A stretch of 32,413 nt of DNA, from positions 1 through 32,413 of the forward strand of contig NZ_LMNL01000011.1 of assembly GCF_001422985.1 (NCBI RefSeq), read 5' to 3'. The notes under the pieces were generated by a model that was not told where the DNA came from, did not search any database, and saw only the letters and a program-made list of their open reading frames with translations. This stretch comes from Methylobacterium sp. Leaf117 (GTDB taxonomy: Bacteria > Pseudomonadota > Alphaproteobacteria > Rhizobiales > Beijerinckiaceae). This document shows positions 1-7,521 of this stretch, piece after piece. Both the position numbers and the translations under genes were made by a program. The stretch's first letter is position 1; each line of letters starts with the position of its first letter.

Positions 1-40
1 CGTCGATCATCTCGGTGCGGCGTCGATCATCTCGGTGCGG
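1..40. repeat. 20-bp perfect tandem duplication
   Basis: The 20-mer CGTCGATCATCTCGGTGCGG occurs twice in direct succession at 1-20 and 21-40. It lies inside the dxs reading frame, and because 20 is not a multiple of three it shifts the frame. It may be a real duplication or an assembly artefact at a contig edge. Confidence 0.95.
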
Positions 41-195
41 ACCGCATCGGCCACCGCCTGCAGCTGGCTCTCCGGCAAAAGCCGCAGGGCCGCTGGCTCG
101 GACAGACCGTCCAGAATCGACGGACCCTCCGACAGCCCCGACGCGGACGCGGAGGACGCTGGCGAGGTTTCGCCCGTGGTTTCTTGCCGTGACAC
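1..195 (-). CDS. dxs: 1-deoxy-D-xylulose-5-phosphate synthase, N-terminal part (frame disrupted)
   Basis: This is the first part of DXS, the thiamine-diphosphate enzyme that joins pyruvate and glyceraldehyde 3-phosphate at the start of the MEP isoprenoid pathway. The translated stretch resembles the family start: a leader, then SILDGLSEPAALRLL, then LQAVADAVRTEMIDA. I take the GTG at 195-193 as start because GAGG lies eight bases upstream; a TTG at 234 is also in frame. The rest of the gene lies beyond position 1. The frame is broken at the edge: bases 1-20 and 21-40 are identical, and the extra 20 bp puts a TGA at 9-7 right after MIDAAPR. It is preceded by xseB, as in many alphaproteobacteria. 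Identification rests on about 45 residues, so it is likely but not certain. Confidence 0.7.
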
Positions 196-272
196 CGAAC
201 CAACCTCACGTCCGGAGGGAAAACATGCGCGCAATTGCTTGGCGCCAATGAAGAAGATCGACTTGCCCTAAG

Positions 273-551
273 CTAGTCGACATCAAGCGGTGCGACGCCG
301 GCCGCCTGGCCGTCGGCTCCGAGGGTGATCTTCTGAATGCGGGCCTCGGCCTTCTGCAGAAGGCCCTCGCAGTGGCGCTTCAGCGCCTCGCCGCGTTCGT
401 AGATCGCCACGGATTCGTCGAGCGGCACATCACCCTTTTCCAAGCGACGCACGATATCCTCGAGTTGCTCCAAGGCTTTCTCGAACGGCAGGTCGAGGGC
501 CGGCTCACCGGCACTGGCCGTCGACGCAACGGCGGGTCGCGTGACACTCAT
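273..551 (-). CDS. xseB: Exodeoxyribonuclease VII small subunit
   Basis: A 92-residue XseB. With XseA it forms exonuclease VII, which degrades single-stranded DNA in the cytoplasm into oligonucleotides. The family core [19 protein letters not shown] followed by [15 protein letters not shown] is clear at residues 23-57, and the rest of the helical hairpin ([12 protein letters not shown]) follows. The length is normal. The start is ATG at 551, with AAGGGG nine bases before it. It is the first gene before dxs, with 77 bases between them, the usual alphaproteobacterial pair. The short N-terminal extension (about 20 residues, Ala/Ser rich) is ordinary. Confidence 0.93.
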   Translation of the reverse strand: MSVTRPAVASTASAGEPALDLPFEKALEQLEDIVRRLEKGDVPLDESVAIYERGEALKRHCEGLLQKAEARIQKITLGADGQAAGVAPLDVD

Positions 552-576
552 CCTAAAATACCCCTTGATTCTGTCG

Positions 577-605
577 GTCTAAGCCGGTCGCCCCGAAGCC
601 GGCAA
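577..605 (-). promoter_or_regulatory. Candidate sigma70 promoter for xseB-dxs
   Basis: On the minus strand TTGCCG (605-600) and TTAGAC (582-577) are 17 bp apart, about 25 bp before the xseB ATG. Transcription would start near 570. The match is only by eye, and the -10 is weak. Confidence 0.35.
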
Positions 606-644
606 CCCGATCCCAGGAATCCGGCTTCGTTTCATGGGCCGGGC

Positions 645-683
645 GGCCTTTGCGCCACACTCCCGTACAAGCCCGCAAAGGCC
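645..683. terminator. 10-bp inverted repeat downstream of the phosphatase-like gene
   Basis: GGCCTTTGCG (645-654) and CGCAAAGGCC (674-683) are perfect complements with a 19-nt loop. It lies just past the stop of the phosphatase-like gene read on the minus strand and before xseB. No T-tract follows, so termination is only a suggestion. Confidence 0.35.
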
Positions 684-738
684 CCGAGATGCGACACCAA
701 CCAGAAAATATTTTTGTCACCTCCTCAGTGCCTTAGAG

Positions 739-1266
739 TCATATCCGGACATTCGACTTCAGGTTCAAGCTGAATGGCTCGCCCTCGAACGCATCGGCTC
801 CGCGCCCGATCTCCGCGATGGCCGCGACCATGCGCCCGTCACGGCCGAGCAGACGATCGGCGATCGACACGAAGAGCGCATTCGGCGTCGCCGAGGGCGA
901 GGCGATCCGCAGGGCGCGGGCGATCTCGGCCTCGGCGCGCTCGGGCGCCAGCGCACAGGCCGCGATGTAGGCCGCCGCGGTCGAGCGGCTGATCCCCGCA
1001 TAGCAGTGGATCAGCAGGGGCTCCTTCCGATCCCAAGCTTCGGCGAAAGCGAGGATCGCGGCCACATGCCCGTCACCGGGCGTCACGTGTCCGTCCATCG
1101 GCACGACGATGTCGCTGACCTCGACGACGCAGTGGCGTCCCTCCGCGATGCCGGCGGGCCGGGAAATCGCGGTTCCGACCTTCATCAGGGTCATCAGATG
1201 CCGGGCGCCGGACCCCTCGAGCGTCTCCGGCAACCGTGACAGGGGGCAGACCCGAAGGTACGGCAT
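739..1266 (-). CDS. Tyrosine/dual-specificity phosphatase-like protein
   Basis: A 175-residue soluble protein with the cysteine-phosphatase P-loop HCYAGISRST at residues 87-96, matching HCxxGxxRS, with Cys88 as likely nucleophile and Arg94 as phosphate binder. Asp58 in VVPMDGH is a possible general acid. The protein is near the length of compact bacterial dual-specificity-like phosphatases. The substrate cannot be read from the sequence. The ATG at 1266 shares a base with the TGA of the upstream HD gene (TGATG), so translation is probably coupled. It is the last gene of the ygfZ-tag-HD-phosphatase string. Confidence 0.75.
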   Translation of the reverse strand: MPYLRVCPLSRLPETLEGSGARHLMTLMKVGTAISRPAGIAEGRHCVVEVSDIVVPMDGHVTPGDGHVAAILAFAEAWDRKEPLLIHCYAGISRSTAAAYIAACALAPERAEAEIARALRIASPSATPNALFVSIADRLLGRDGRMVAAIAEIGRGADAFEGEPFSLNLKSNVRI

Positions 1267-1871
1267 CAGGCGACCTCCTCCGGTCCGACCAGGGCGTCAA
1301 AGCGGGCGAGGAAGCGCGCCTGCGCCACGTCGCTCGACCACGGATCGAGCAGCGCATCAGCCTCCGGGGAGAGGGCCGCGCAGGCGTCGAAGATGGCATC
1401 GGCCTCGTCGCGAGAAAAGCCGGCGAGCCGGATGGCCTCGTGATAGGCCGCGCTGCCGTCCGCTCGCTTGACCAGCATGACCAGGTCTCGGCCAGGCTCA
1501 GGCAGGCCGAAGCGCTGCCGGATCGCGGCCAGGAGCCGACGCTCGACGGCCTTGTAGGAATCGCCGATGGCCGCTTTGAACGGCGAGATGATGTCGCCGA
1601 CCACGTATTCGGGTGCGTCGTGCAGCAGGAGTTCGAGGCATGCGCCGGCGCCCAGGTCCGGTGCGAGGGCGCGGCCGATGGCTTCCACCAGCAGGGCGTG
1701 CTGGGCCACCGAGAAGACGTGCGGCCCCGCGGTCTGCCCGTTCCAACGGGCGACGCGGGCGAGCCCGTGGGCGATATCGGCGATCTCGATGTCGCGCGGA
1801 GACGGATCGAGCAGGTCGAGACGGCGCCCGGATAACATCCGCTGCCAGGCGCGCCCGCGATCGGCGCTCAT
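1266..1871 (-). CDS. HD-domain phosphohydrolase (YfbR/COG1896-like)
   Basis: A 201-residue protein of the HD metal-dependent phosphohydrolase superfamily. Metal ligands are visible as H51 and H58 in HVFSVAQH, then H84-D85 in LLLHDAPEYVVGD. This order resembles the YfbR group of 5'-deoxynucleotidases, but the real substrate is unknown. The start ATG at 1871 overlaps the TGA of tag by the four bases ATGA, which fixes the start well. An in-frame opening continues far upstream antisense to tag coding sequence and was ignored. It sits in a coupled operon with a DNA repair glycosylase, so a housekeeping role in the nucleotide pool is possible but only inferred. Confidence 0.8.
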   Translation of the reverse strand: MSADRGRAWQRMLSGRRLDLLDPSPRDIEIADIAHGLARVARWNGQTAGPHVFSVAQHALLVEAIGRALAPDLGAGACLELLLHDAPEYVVGDIISPFKAAIGDSYKAVERRLLAAIRQRFGLPEPGRDLVMLVKRADGSAAYHEAIRLAGFSRDEADAIFDACAALSPEADALLDPWSSDVAQARFLARFDALVGPEEVA

Positions 1872-2488
1872 GCCCGGCCTCCGAGGGTCGCGCAGGGTCC
1901 GTGGCGATGGCAGCCGAAGAGGTGATCGTTGACGAGGCCCACCGCCTGCATGAAGGCGTGAACGATGGTGGGGCCACAGAACGCGAAGCCCTCCGCCTTC
2001 AGGGCCTTCGCCATCGCCCGCGAGACCTCCGTCTCGGTGGCGATGGCGCTCCGGCTCGCGGCGCGGCCCTGGATCGGCACGCCATCGACGAAATCCCACA
2101 GGAAGGAGGCGAAGCCGGGTCCCCGGGCCTCGATGGCGAGGTAGGCACGCGCGCCCGCGATGGTGCCGACGATCTTGGCCCGGTTCCGGATGATGCCAGT
2201 ATCCTGCATCAGGCGCTCGACATCGGCGTCGGTGAAGCGCGCGATGACCTCCGGATCGAAGCCCGCGAAGGCGCGGCGGAACCCCTCGCGGCGGCGCAGA
2301 ATGGTGATCCAGGACAGACCGGCCTGGAAGCCGTCGAGGATGAGCTTCTCGTACAGGGCCCGGCCGTCGCGCTCGGGTACACCCCACTCGGTGTCGTGAT
2401 AGGCCACATAGACGGGATCGAGCCCGGCCCACCAGCAGCGGGCGCAGCCGTCGGGATGATCGATCAGGCCGGAAACATCGGTGCGCAT
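1868..2488 (-). CDS. tag: DNA-3-methyladenine glycosylase I
   Basis: A 206-residue Tag protein, which removes 3-methyladenine from alkylated DNA as the first step of base excision repair. The family motifs are present: CARCWWAG (Cys18), YHDTEWGVP (His31), QAGLSW (55-60) and DHLFGCHRH near the C-terminus, whose His and Cys complete the zinc site with Cys18 and His31. The position equal to E. coli Glu38 is Asp52 here (LDG instead of LEG), a conservative change. The start is ATG 2488, giving MRTDVSG; an open frame further upstream adds only unlikely sequence. Its stop overlaps the HD gene start. Confidence 0.92.
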   Translation of the reverse strand: MRTDVSGLIDHPDGCARCWWAGLDPVYVAYHDTEWGVPERDGRALYEKLILDGFQAGLSWITILRRREGFRRAFAGFDPEVIARFTDADVERLMQDTGIIRNRAKIVGTIAGARAYLAIEARGPGFASFLWDFVDGVPIQGRAASRSAIATETEVSRAMAKALKAEGFAFCGPTIVHAFMQAVGLVNDHLFGCHRHGPCATLGGRA

Positions 2489-2558
2489 CGCCGAGGGTTT
2501 AGCCGGGTGACGGCTGCGCGTCGATGTCGGCCCATCAGCCCAGGGGGCAGGCCACACC

Positions 2559-3413
2559 TCAGCCGGCTTGGGCGACCTCGGGAAAACCGAAGGTGGCGAA
2601 GGCCGGCTTTTCCACGCCGATCAGGGCATGACCGGCGCGCAGAGGCTCGCCGGCCGCGAGGGCATCGGCGAGGCGGTCGAGGCGCAGAAGGCCGAGGCCA
2701 CGCCGTCCGGCGACGCTGCCCACCGTGCCGAGCGTCCGCGGTCCGGCACTGATCTCAGCCCCCGTCTCCAGCCCATGGTCTGAGACCGCCACGAGGGGCA
2801 CGATCCGGGTGCGGGCGGTGCCGCGATGCTGCATGCGTGAGACCACCTCCTGCCCGACATAGCAGCCCTTGCGGAAGTCGACGCCGCCGAGCTGATCCAT
2901 CAGCGCCTCGTGCGGAAAGGCGTCGGACCAGGGAAAGTCGCGCCCACCCTCGGGGATGCCGTGGGCGATGCGATGTGCATGATAGTCAGCCTCCGTGGCA
3001 TCGGCCGAGAAGGCTCCGGCTGCGAAGAACAAGCGCTCGCCGAGGGCGGCGAGGCGCCCGTCGCGGCGACGCAGCACGGTGGCGCTGGTTTCCGCACCCT
3101 CCCAGGCCGCGGCCACCCCCAACGTCGGATCGAGGGTGATCGCCACCTTGGCCCGCAATCGGTAGAGTCCAAGGCGCTTGGCAAGATCCGGTGCCCGCTC
3201 GGTGGCGACGTCGAGCAGGAAGCCATCCCCGGCACCGCGGGCGATCAGGAAGTCGAACAGGATCTTGCCCTGGGGCGTCAGCAAGGCGCCCAGGCGGGCC
3301 TCGCCAGCCTCCAGGGTCTCGACGTTGCAGGTCACCACGCTCTGCAGGAAGCTCGTCGCATCCTCGCCCGAGACGGTGACGATGGCGCGGTCCGGCAGCA
3401 GGGCGATCGGCAT
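2559..3413 (-). CDS. ygfZ: Folate-binding protein YgfZ
   Basis: A 284-residue YgfZ/GcvT-like folate-binding protein. YgfZ uses tetrahydrofolate to help maintain or repair certain Fe-S enzymes. The signature KGCYVGQ is at residues 182-188 (Cys184), preceded by FPHEALMDQLGGVDF. The N-terminal half has LLTPQGKILFDFLI, typical of the family. The start is ATG 3413, supported by GAAGGAG seven bases upstream; another in-frame ATG at 3443 has no such site. It heads the minus-strand operon and is divergent from the dihydroorotase-like gene 99 bp away. A functional tie to the suf operon of the same window is possible but the two are 16 kb apart. Confidence 0.9.
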   Translation of the reverse strand: MPIALLPDRAIVTVSGEDATSFLQSVVTCNVETLEAGEARLGALLTPQGKILFDFLIARGAGDGFLLDVATERAPDLAKRLGLYRLRAKVAITLDPTLGVAAAWEGAETSATVLRRRDGRLAALGERLFFAAGAFSADATEADYHAHRIAHGIPEGGRDFPWSDAFPHEALMDQLGGVDFRKGCYVGQEVVSRMQHRGTARTRIVPLVAVSDHGLETGAEISAGPRTLGTVGSVAGRRGLGLLRLDRLADALAAGEPLRAGHALIGVEKPAFATFGFPEVAQAG

Positions 3414-3512
3414 GGCGGCTCCTTCAACAAGCGGCAGCGGCATTGCGCGCCGTCCGGGCCTGACATAAGCCGCCCGCGACCCCGTCTCAATGCGCATCCC
3501 GGGAGCTTCGGC

Positions 3513-4850
3513 ATGGACCGGCCCTTCGACCTCCTCCTCACCGGCGGCACCGTGGTGAATCAGGACGGCGCCCACCGTGCCGACCTCGGCATCCGCGCCG
3601 GCCGTATCGCGTCGATCGGCGAACTTTCGGGCGCGACGGCCGCGGAGCGGCGCGATTGCACCGGCCTGCACCTGCTTCCCGGCGTCATCGACAGCCAGGT
3701 GCATTTCCGCGAGCCGGGGCTCGACCACAAGGAAGACCTCGAATCGGGCTCGCGGGCCGCCGTCATGGGCGGCGTTACGACGGTGTTCGAGATGCCGAAC
3801 ACCAACCCGCTCACCACCACCGCCGAGGCCCTCGCCGACAAGGTCGCCCGCGCCCATCACCGGATGCATTGCGACTTCGCCTTCTGGGTCGGCGGCACGC
3901 ACGAGAACGCCCACCTGGTGCCGGAACTGGAGCGGCTGCCGGGGGCAGCCGGCATCAAGGTGTTCGTCGGCTCCTCCACCGGCTCGCTCCTGGTCGAGGA
4001 CGATGCCGGCGTCACCGAGATCCTGAAGCGGACCCGCCGGCGGGCCGCCTTCCACGCCGAGGACGAACCGATGCTTCGTGCGCAGAAGGACCGGCGCGTC
4101 CCGGGCGATCCGTCCTCGCATCCGGTCTGGCGCTCGCCCGAAGCGGCCCTGAAGGCGACCCAGCGTCTCGTGCGCATCGCCCGGGCCACCGGTGCCCGAA
4201 TCCACATCCTGCACATCTCGACGAAGGAGGAGATGGCGTATCTGGCCGAGGCCAAGGACGTCGCGACCTGCGAGGTCACGCCCCACCACCTCACTCTCGA
4301 TGGCGACGAGGCCTATGCACGCCTCGGCACCCTGGTGCAGATGAATCCGCCGGTGCGGGGCGCCGACCATCGCGACGGAATCTGGCACGGCCTGTCGCAA
4401 GGCGTCGCCGACATCCTCGGCTCCGACCACGCGCCGCACCTGCTGGAGGAGAAGGCCAAGCCCTATCCGGATTCCCCCTCGGGCATGACGGGTGTGCAGA
4501 CCCTGGTACCGATCATGCTCGACCACGTAGCGGCGGGGCGGCTGTCGCTGAGCCGGTTCGTCGACCTCACCAGTGCCGGCCCGAAGCGCCTGTTCGGCAT
4601 CGCCCGGAAGGGACGCCTGGCAGTCGGCTACGATGCCGACGTGACGGTGGTCGATCTGAAGCGCCGCGAGACGATCCGCAACGACTGGATTGCCTCGAAA
4701 TGCGGCTGGACCCCGTATGACGGCGTCACGGTCACGGGCTGGCCGGTGGGCACCCTGGTGCGCGGCAACAGCGTGATGTGGGACGGCGCGCTCACCGCAC
4801 CGTCGCGCGGTGAGGCGGTGGTGTTCGAGGAAGCGCTGGCGCCGGCCTGA
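3513..4850 (+). CDS. Dihydroorotase-family amidohydrolase
   Basis: A 445-residue cyclic amidohydrolase of the dihydroorotase/allantoinase/hydantoinase superfamily, probably a second, PyrC-like dihydroorotase. Visible metal-site parts are His64 in IDSQVHFREPG (60-69), Lys149 in GIKVFVGSS as a likely carboxylated lysine, His181 (HAEDE), His234 (HILHIST) and Asp305 (GSDHAPH). The first histidine of the usual HxH motif is Gln62, so the substrate is not certain. The start is ATG 3513 with GGGAG eight bases upstream. No pyrB neighbour is present. The gene ends before a strong hairpin. Dihydroorotase is the best family name; allantoinase or a related ring hydrolase cannot be excluded. Confidence 0.8.
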   Translation: MDRPFDLLLTGGTVVNQDGAHRADLGIRAGRIASIGELSGATAAERRDCTGLHLLPGVIDSQVHFREPGLDHKEDLESGSRAAVMGGVTTVFEMPNTNPLTTTAEALADKVARAHHRMHCDFAFWVGGTHENAHLVPELERLPGAAGIKVFVGSSTGSLLVEDDAGVTEILKRTRRRAAFHAEDEPMLRAQKDRRVPGDPSSHPVWRSPEAALKATQRLVRIARATGARIHILHISTKEEMAYLAEAKDVATCEVTPHHLTLDGDEAYARLGTLVQMNPPVRGADHRDGIWHGLSQGVADILGSDHAPHLLEEKAKPYPDSPSGMTGVQTLVPIMLDHVAAGRLSLSRFVDLTSAGPKRLFGIARKGRLAVGYDADVTVVDLKRRETIRNDWIASKCGWTPYDGVTVTGWPVGTLVRGNSVMWDGALTAPSRGEAVVFEEALAPA

Positions 4851-4891
4851 GCGCGAGCGCGTCGGCATCAACGAACTCGGAACCAACGAGA

Positions 4892-4917
4892 AGGGCAAGC
4901 GCGGATGCGCTTGCCCT
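4892..4917. terminator. Hairpin terminator between converging genes
   Basis: An 11-bp perfect stem (4892-4902 with 4907-4917; arm GGGCAAGCGC) closes on the 4-nt loop GGAT. It lies 41 bp after the dihydroorotase-like stop and 67 bp after the stop of the opposing gene, so it may serve both. There is no clear T-run. Confidence 0.65.
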
Positions 4918-4983
4918 GGATCTGCCGAGCTTGGCGATGTCGGCGCGGGAGGTGGTTACGCCTCCGACCTCACGCCTGGGATC

Positions 4984-5250
4984 TCAGTGCTGAGGACTCG
5001 TGGTGAAGGCGCCCCCGCGGATGCGGTCCGGAAACCCCTCGGCGTAGCGGGCGGTGGCCTCCTCGCCATAGGTCGTGACGAGCTCCTGGAACGCCGCGAA
5101 CAGAGCGGCCTGAGCCATGCAGTCCCCATCGAGGCCATCGAGACAGCCTTCGGCGAACGCCTCCGAGACGTAGCCGAGCGCGGCGCGCTTGTCGTCGAGA
5201 TCCGCCTCGAAGGGCGCGGAGACCGTATCCATGTGCATGGGCCACATCAT
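4984..5250 (-). CDS. Small hypothetical protein
   Basis: An 88-residue acidic soluble protein I do not recognise. It is mostly helical in appearance, with alanine-rich stretches such as AALGYVSEAFAEG and ATARYAEGFPDRIRGG, and no signal peptide or membrane segment. Several ATGs are possible (5250, 5247, 5238, 5232) and none has a convincing ribosome site; I give the first ATG. A longer GTG start at 5346 would cross a promoter-like region and looks less likely. It stands alone between two converging or parallel units. Codon use is like the neighbours, with G/C in third positions, which supports coding. Confidence 0.55.
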   Translation of the reverse strand: MMWPMHMDTVSAPFEADLDDKRAALGYVSEAFAEGCLDGLDGDCMAQAALFAAFQELVTTYGEEATARYAEGFPDRIRGGAFTTSPQH

Positions 5251-5285
5251 CGTTGGGCCGGCGAACCAACCGGCCAGTGACCATG

Positions 5286-5313
5286 AGGATAGGGCGAGCC
5301 GAGGGGTTCGCAA
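5286..5313 (-). promoter_or_regulatory. Candidate promoter for the small hypothetical gene
   Basis: On the minus strand TTGCGA (5313-5308) and TATCCT (5291-5286) are 16 bp apart, placing a start near 5279, about 29 bases before the ATG at 5250. The rest of 5314-5399 shows no gene. Confidence 0.35.
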
Positions 5314-5399
5314 AGCCAGGAATTGCGAAGCGGTTAACGCGGGCACTCAAATTCTTCGTTTCTGGGCGAGGCGCACGATCTGTGACCGCGCCGCATCAC

Positions 5400-5906
5400 C
5401 TATCCGCCGAACCGACTCGCCAAAGCGTGGGACAGGCGCTCGCCCTCGGTGACGTACCGGGCGGCGGCCTCCGTGGCCGCGGGCGTGCAGACCCGGTAAG
5501 TCAGGCTGTAGCCGCGATATCCACGGTTATAGGCCCCGGCGAGGCGGTCGCGTCGGCCCGGGGTTACCCCTTCGGCCTCGATCAGGGCCTTCATGCGCGC
5601 CGGCCATTCCGAGGCATCCGCAGCACCGCAGAGGTCGCGCAGGAAGGCCAGGGAGCCGGTGACCTCGGAGAGACGCAGCAGGTCGCGATCGTAGGGAGCC
5701 GGCGGCGGCTCGGCGGGCGGTGGCGGCTCCTTCTCCTTCTCGACTGGTTTCGGAGCGGACCGGGCCGAGCCGCTACGGGATTGCTGAGCCAGCCCCGCGT
5801 CCGGAACGGCCATCAGCACGGCCATCAGCACGGCAGGTCCGGCGAGCGTCGCCAGCCTGGCTCCGCAAGTCCTGATGCCGCAAGCCCTGATGCCGCGAGC
5901 CTTCAT
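5400..5906 (-). CDS. TIGR02301 family exported protein
   Basis: A 168-residue protein with a signal peptide: a basic start, then a hydrophobic stretch [18 protein letters not shown], and a likely cut after GLA at residue 40. A proline- and charge-rich linker ([19 protein letters not shown]) precedes the conserved region with [22 protein letters not shown] and [12 protein letters not shown], which matches the alphaproteobacterial family TIGR02301 as I recall it. The two cysteines in these motifs could pair in the periplasm. Function is unknown. The ATG at 5906 overlaps the Nudix stop as ATGA. The leader is encoded by three imperfect 15-bp repeats. Confidence 0.75.
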   Translation of the reverse strand: MKARGIRACGIRTCGARLATLAGPAVLMAVLMAVPDAGLAQQSRSGSARSAPKPVEKEKEPPPPAEPPPAPYDRDLLRLSEVTGSLAFLRDLCGAADASEWPARMKALIEAEGVTPGRRDRLAGAYNRGYRGYSLTYRVCTPAATEAAARYVTEGERLSHALASRFGG

Positions 5907-5907
5907 G
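5863..5907. repeat. Three imperfect 15-bp tandem repeats
   Basis: Units CCGCAAGTCCTGATG, CCGCAAGCCCTGATG and CCGCGAGCCTTCATG follow each other at 5863-5907. They encode the start of the signal peptide of the exported protein (on the minus strand) and include its start codon. A further 12-bp doublet lies at 5808-5831 in the hydrophobic core. Confidence 0.9.
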
Positions 5908-6379
5908 CCGCAGGCTCCGCCCGCGAGGCGGCCCGGGCGAAGGCCTCGCGGACGGTGTCGGCGAGGCCGGGCGTGGTCGCCAGCGTCTCGAGTTCGGCGA
6001 GCGTGGCCCACCGGACTCCGAGCGCCTCGGGTCCAGCCACCGGCTCGCCCCCGATCCACAAGGCCGCATGGGGATGGACGACGTAGTGGTGGCGGACGCG
6101 ATCCGTGCCGTCGCGCAGGATGATCTCGGTGGGACTGAGCACGCCGATCACTGCGGCATTGAGGCCGACTTCCTCCTGAAGTTCGCGCAGAGCCGCCTCG
6201 GCCAGAGCTTCGCCAGCTTCCACGAGACCGCCCGGAAGGGTCCACACGCCGCGCATCGGCTCGTTGGCGCGGGCCGCGAGCAGCACGCGCTCGTCGCGCA
6301 GGACGGCAATCGAGGTGCCGACGAAGGGGCGCGTCGGAAACAGCCGCGCCTGAGGATCGTCCGGATCCGTCCCGGTCAC
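5903..6379 (-). CDS. Nudix hydrolase
   Basis: A 158-residue Nudix hydrolase. The Nudix box Gx5Ex7REUxEExGU is complete at residues 51-73, with REL at 65-67, EE at 69-70 and GL at 72-73. The preceding WTLPGG and the [11 protein letters not shown] region are typical of ADP-ribose/NUDT-type or MutT-like enzymes, but substrate cannot be assigned. The start is GTG 6379, which overlaps the stop of the upstream gene as GTGA; this overlap and the normal length decide the start. Its own stop overlaps the next gene. It belongs to the tight minus-strand run from SDR to TIGR02301. Confidence 0.88.
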   Translation of the reverse strand: MTGTDPDDPQARLFPTRPFVGTSIAVLRDERVLLAARANEPMRGVWTLPGGLVEAGEALAEAALRELQEEVGLNAAVIGVLSPTEIILRDGTDRVRHHYVVHPHAALWIGGEPVAGPEALGVRWATLAELETLATTPGLADTVREAFARAASRAEPAA

Positions 6380-7521
6380 GGCGTCACCACGGCGATACGG
6401 CCATCGGCGAGGCCCACCAGCAGGCGGGCAGCGGGTCCCCGGCCGAGGCTGGCGAGTCCGAAGGCGGCAAGCCCCGGCAGCGGGATGCGCAGGCGCTCGC
6501 GGATGCCGTCCTTCAGGACCAGGATTGCGAGGGCGCTTCGGTCGGCCACCGGCAGGGCGAGTTCGGGCGGCCCGGCTCGCTCCGGCTCCACCAGGGCGGC
6601 AAGGTCGACCTCTCCCTCGCCGGGAGAGACGTTGGTGTAACCCAGAGCCTCGTGGACGCGGCGTAAGGCACCGGCGTCCAGGCCCCAGAGCTGGAGCAAC
6701 CCGGCGCCCTCCGGGTTCGCGACGGCCGCGATCTGCGGTTGCCCGGCGCCGGCGAAATCCGCGATTCCCGCCGGCTTCAGCGGCTGACCGTCGGGTCCCG
6801 TCTCTTGAGCCGGACTGCGGGCCAGAAGCAACCAGGGGACGCCTGGTTTCGAGTCGGGCTTCGCATCGGCTGGCGCCCGGCCGAACAGCGCCAGCTCGGA
6901 TGCTCCGGTGGTCGTGACAGTGACGGCGACGATGACGGGCTTCTCCGCGAACCGGGCGATGCGGGGGCGGCGCAGGGCGAACGCCGTATCGGGGGCAGCG
7001 GCCAGCGTCGTGGTGACGATCGGCACCGGCTTCGGGTCCCCGCCCATCGCCACGGGTTGACGCTCCCGGATGACCAGGCTCGCCGCCTGTTCGGGCCCGC
7101 CCGCGAGCCCCGGAACCGGGTTCGCCAGGTAAGCGCTCAGGGGACCCGAGACCGCGCGCCGCGAGCCGGGCAGGGCGCCGCGGGGAGTTTCCGCGGCGGC
7201 CAGGCCCTCGATCGCCTCGGCGCCCAGCAGGGTGGTGGCCACCTGTCCGTCGACCAGGCTGAGCGCGGCGCCTCCGCCATCGCCCCAGACCACCACGATG
7301 GGAGCCTCCTGCTCAATGCCGGTCGGATTGGGGTTGCGACTCCGGGCCAGCGGCAAGAGGCCCGAGGTCGCCACCGCGATGGCGACCTCGCTGCCCGGAC
7401 CGCGCAGGGCCTTGGCCCGGAACGGCAGGTCGAGAATCGTCACGGAGGGTTCCGCGAGGGCGGGGGCGGTGAGGACCAGGAACGCGACGAGAAGCGCCGA
7501 GCGCGCGACCCGTTCAGACAT
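6376..7521 (-). CDS. Exported protein of unknown function
   Basis: A 381-residue protein with a clear signal peptide, [16 protein letters not shown] (cut near residue 23). The mature part is rich in Ala, Gly, Pro and Val, with repeated short strands such as [21 protein letters not shown] and [15 protein letters not shown] that look like FG-GAP/beta-propeller blades. I do not recognise a named family. It has no cysteine in the mature part that I noticed and no membrane anchor, so it is probably periplasmic. The ATG at 7521 overlaps the end of the SDR gene by eight bases. The gene is translationally linked on both sides, which suggests a conserved unit. Confidence 0.7.
   Translation of the reverse strand: MSERVARSALLVAFLVLTAPALAEPSVTILDLPFRAKALRGPGSEVAIAVATSGLLPLARSRNPNPTGIEQEAPIVVVWGDGGGAALSLVDGQVATTLLGAEAIEGLAAAETPRGALPGSRRAVSGPLSAYLANPVPGLAGGPEQAASLVIRERQPVAMGGDPKPVPIVTTTLAAAPDTAFALRRPRIARFAEKPVIVAVTVTTTGASELALFGRAPADAKPDSKPGVPWLLLARSPAQETGPDGQPLKPAGIADFAGAGQPQIAAVANPEGAGLLQLWGLDAGALRRVHEALGYTNVSPGEGEVDLAALVEPERAGPPELALPVADRSALAILVLKDGIRERLRIPLPGLAAFGLASLGRGPAARLLVGLADGRIAVVTP

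Noticed and set aside
2559..4898. A 779-codon minus-strand frame that seems to fuse YgfZ to a long N-terminal part
   Set aside because: The front part is antisense to the dihydroorotase-like gene and has no recognisable domain. The YgfZ part has its own ATG with a strong ribosome site at 3413.
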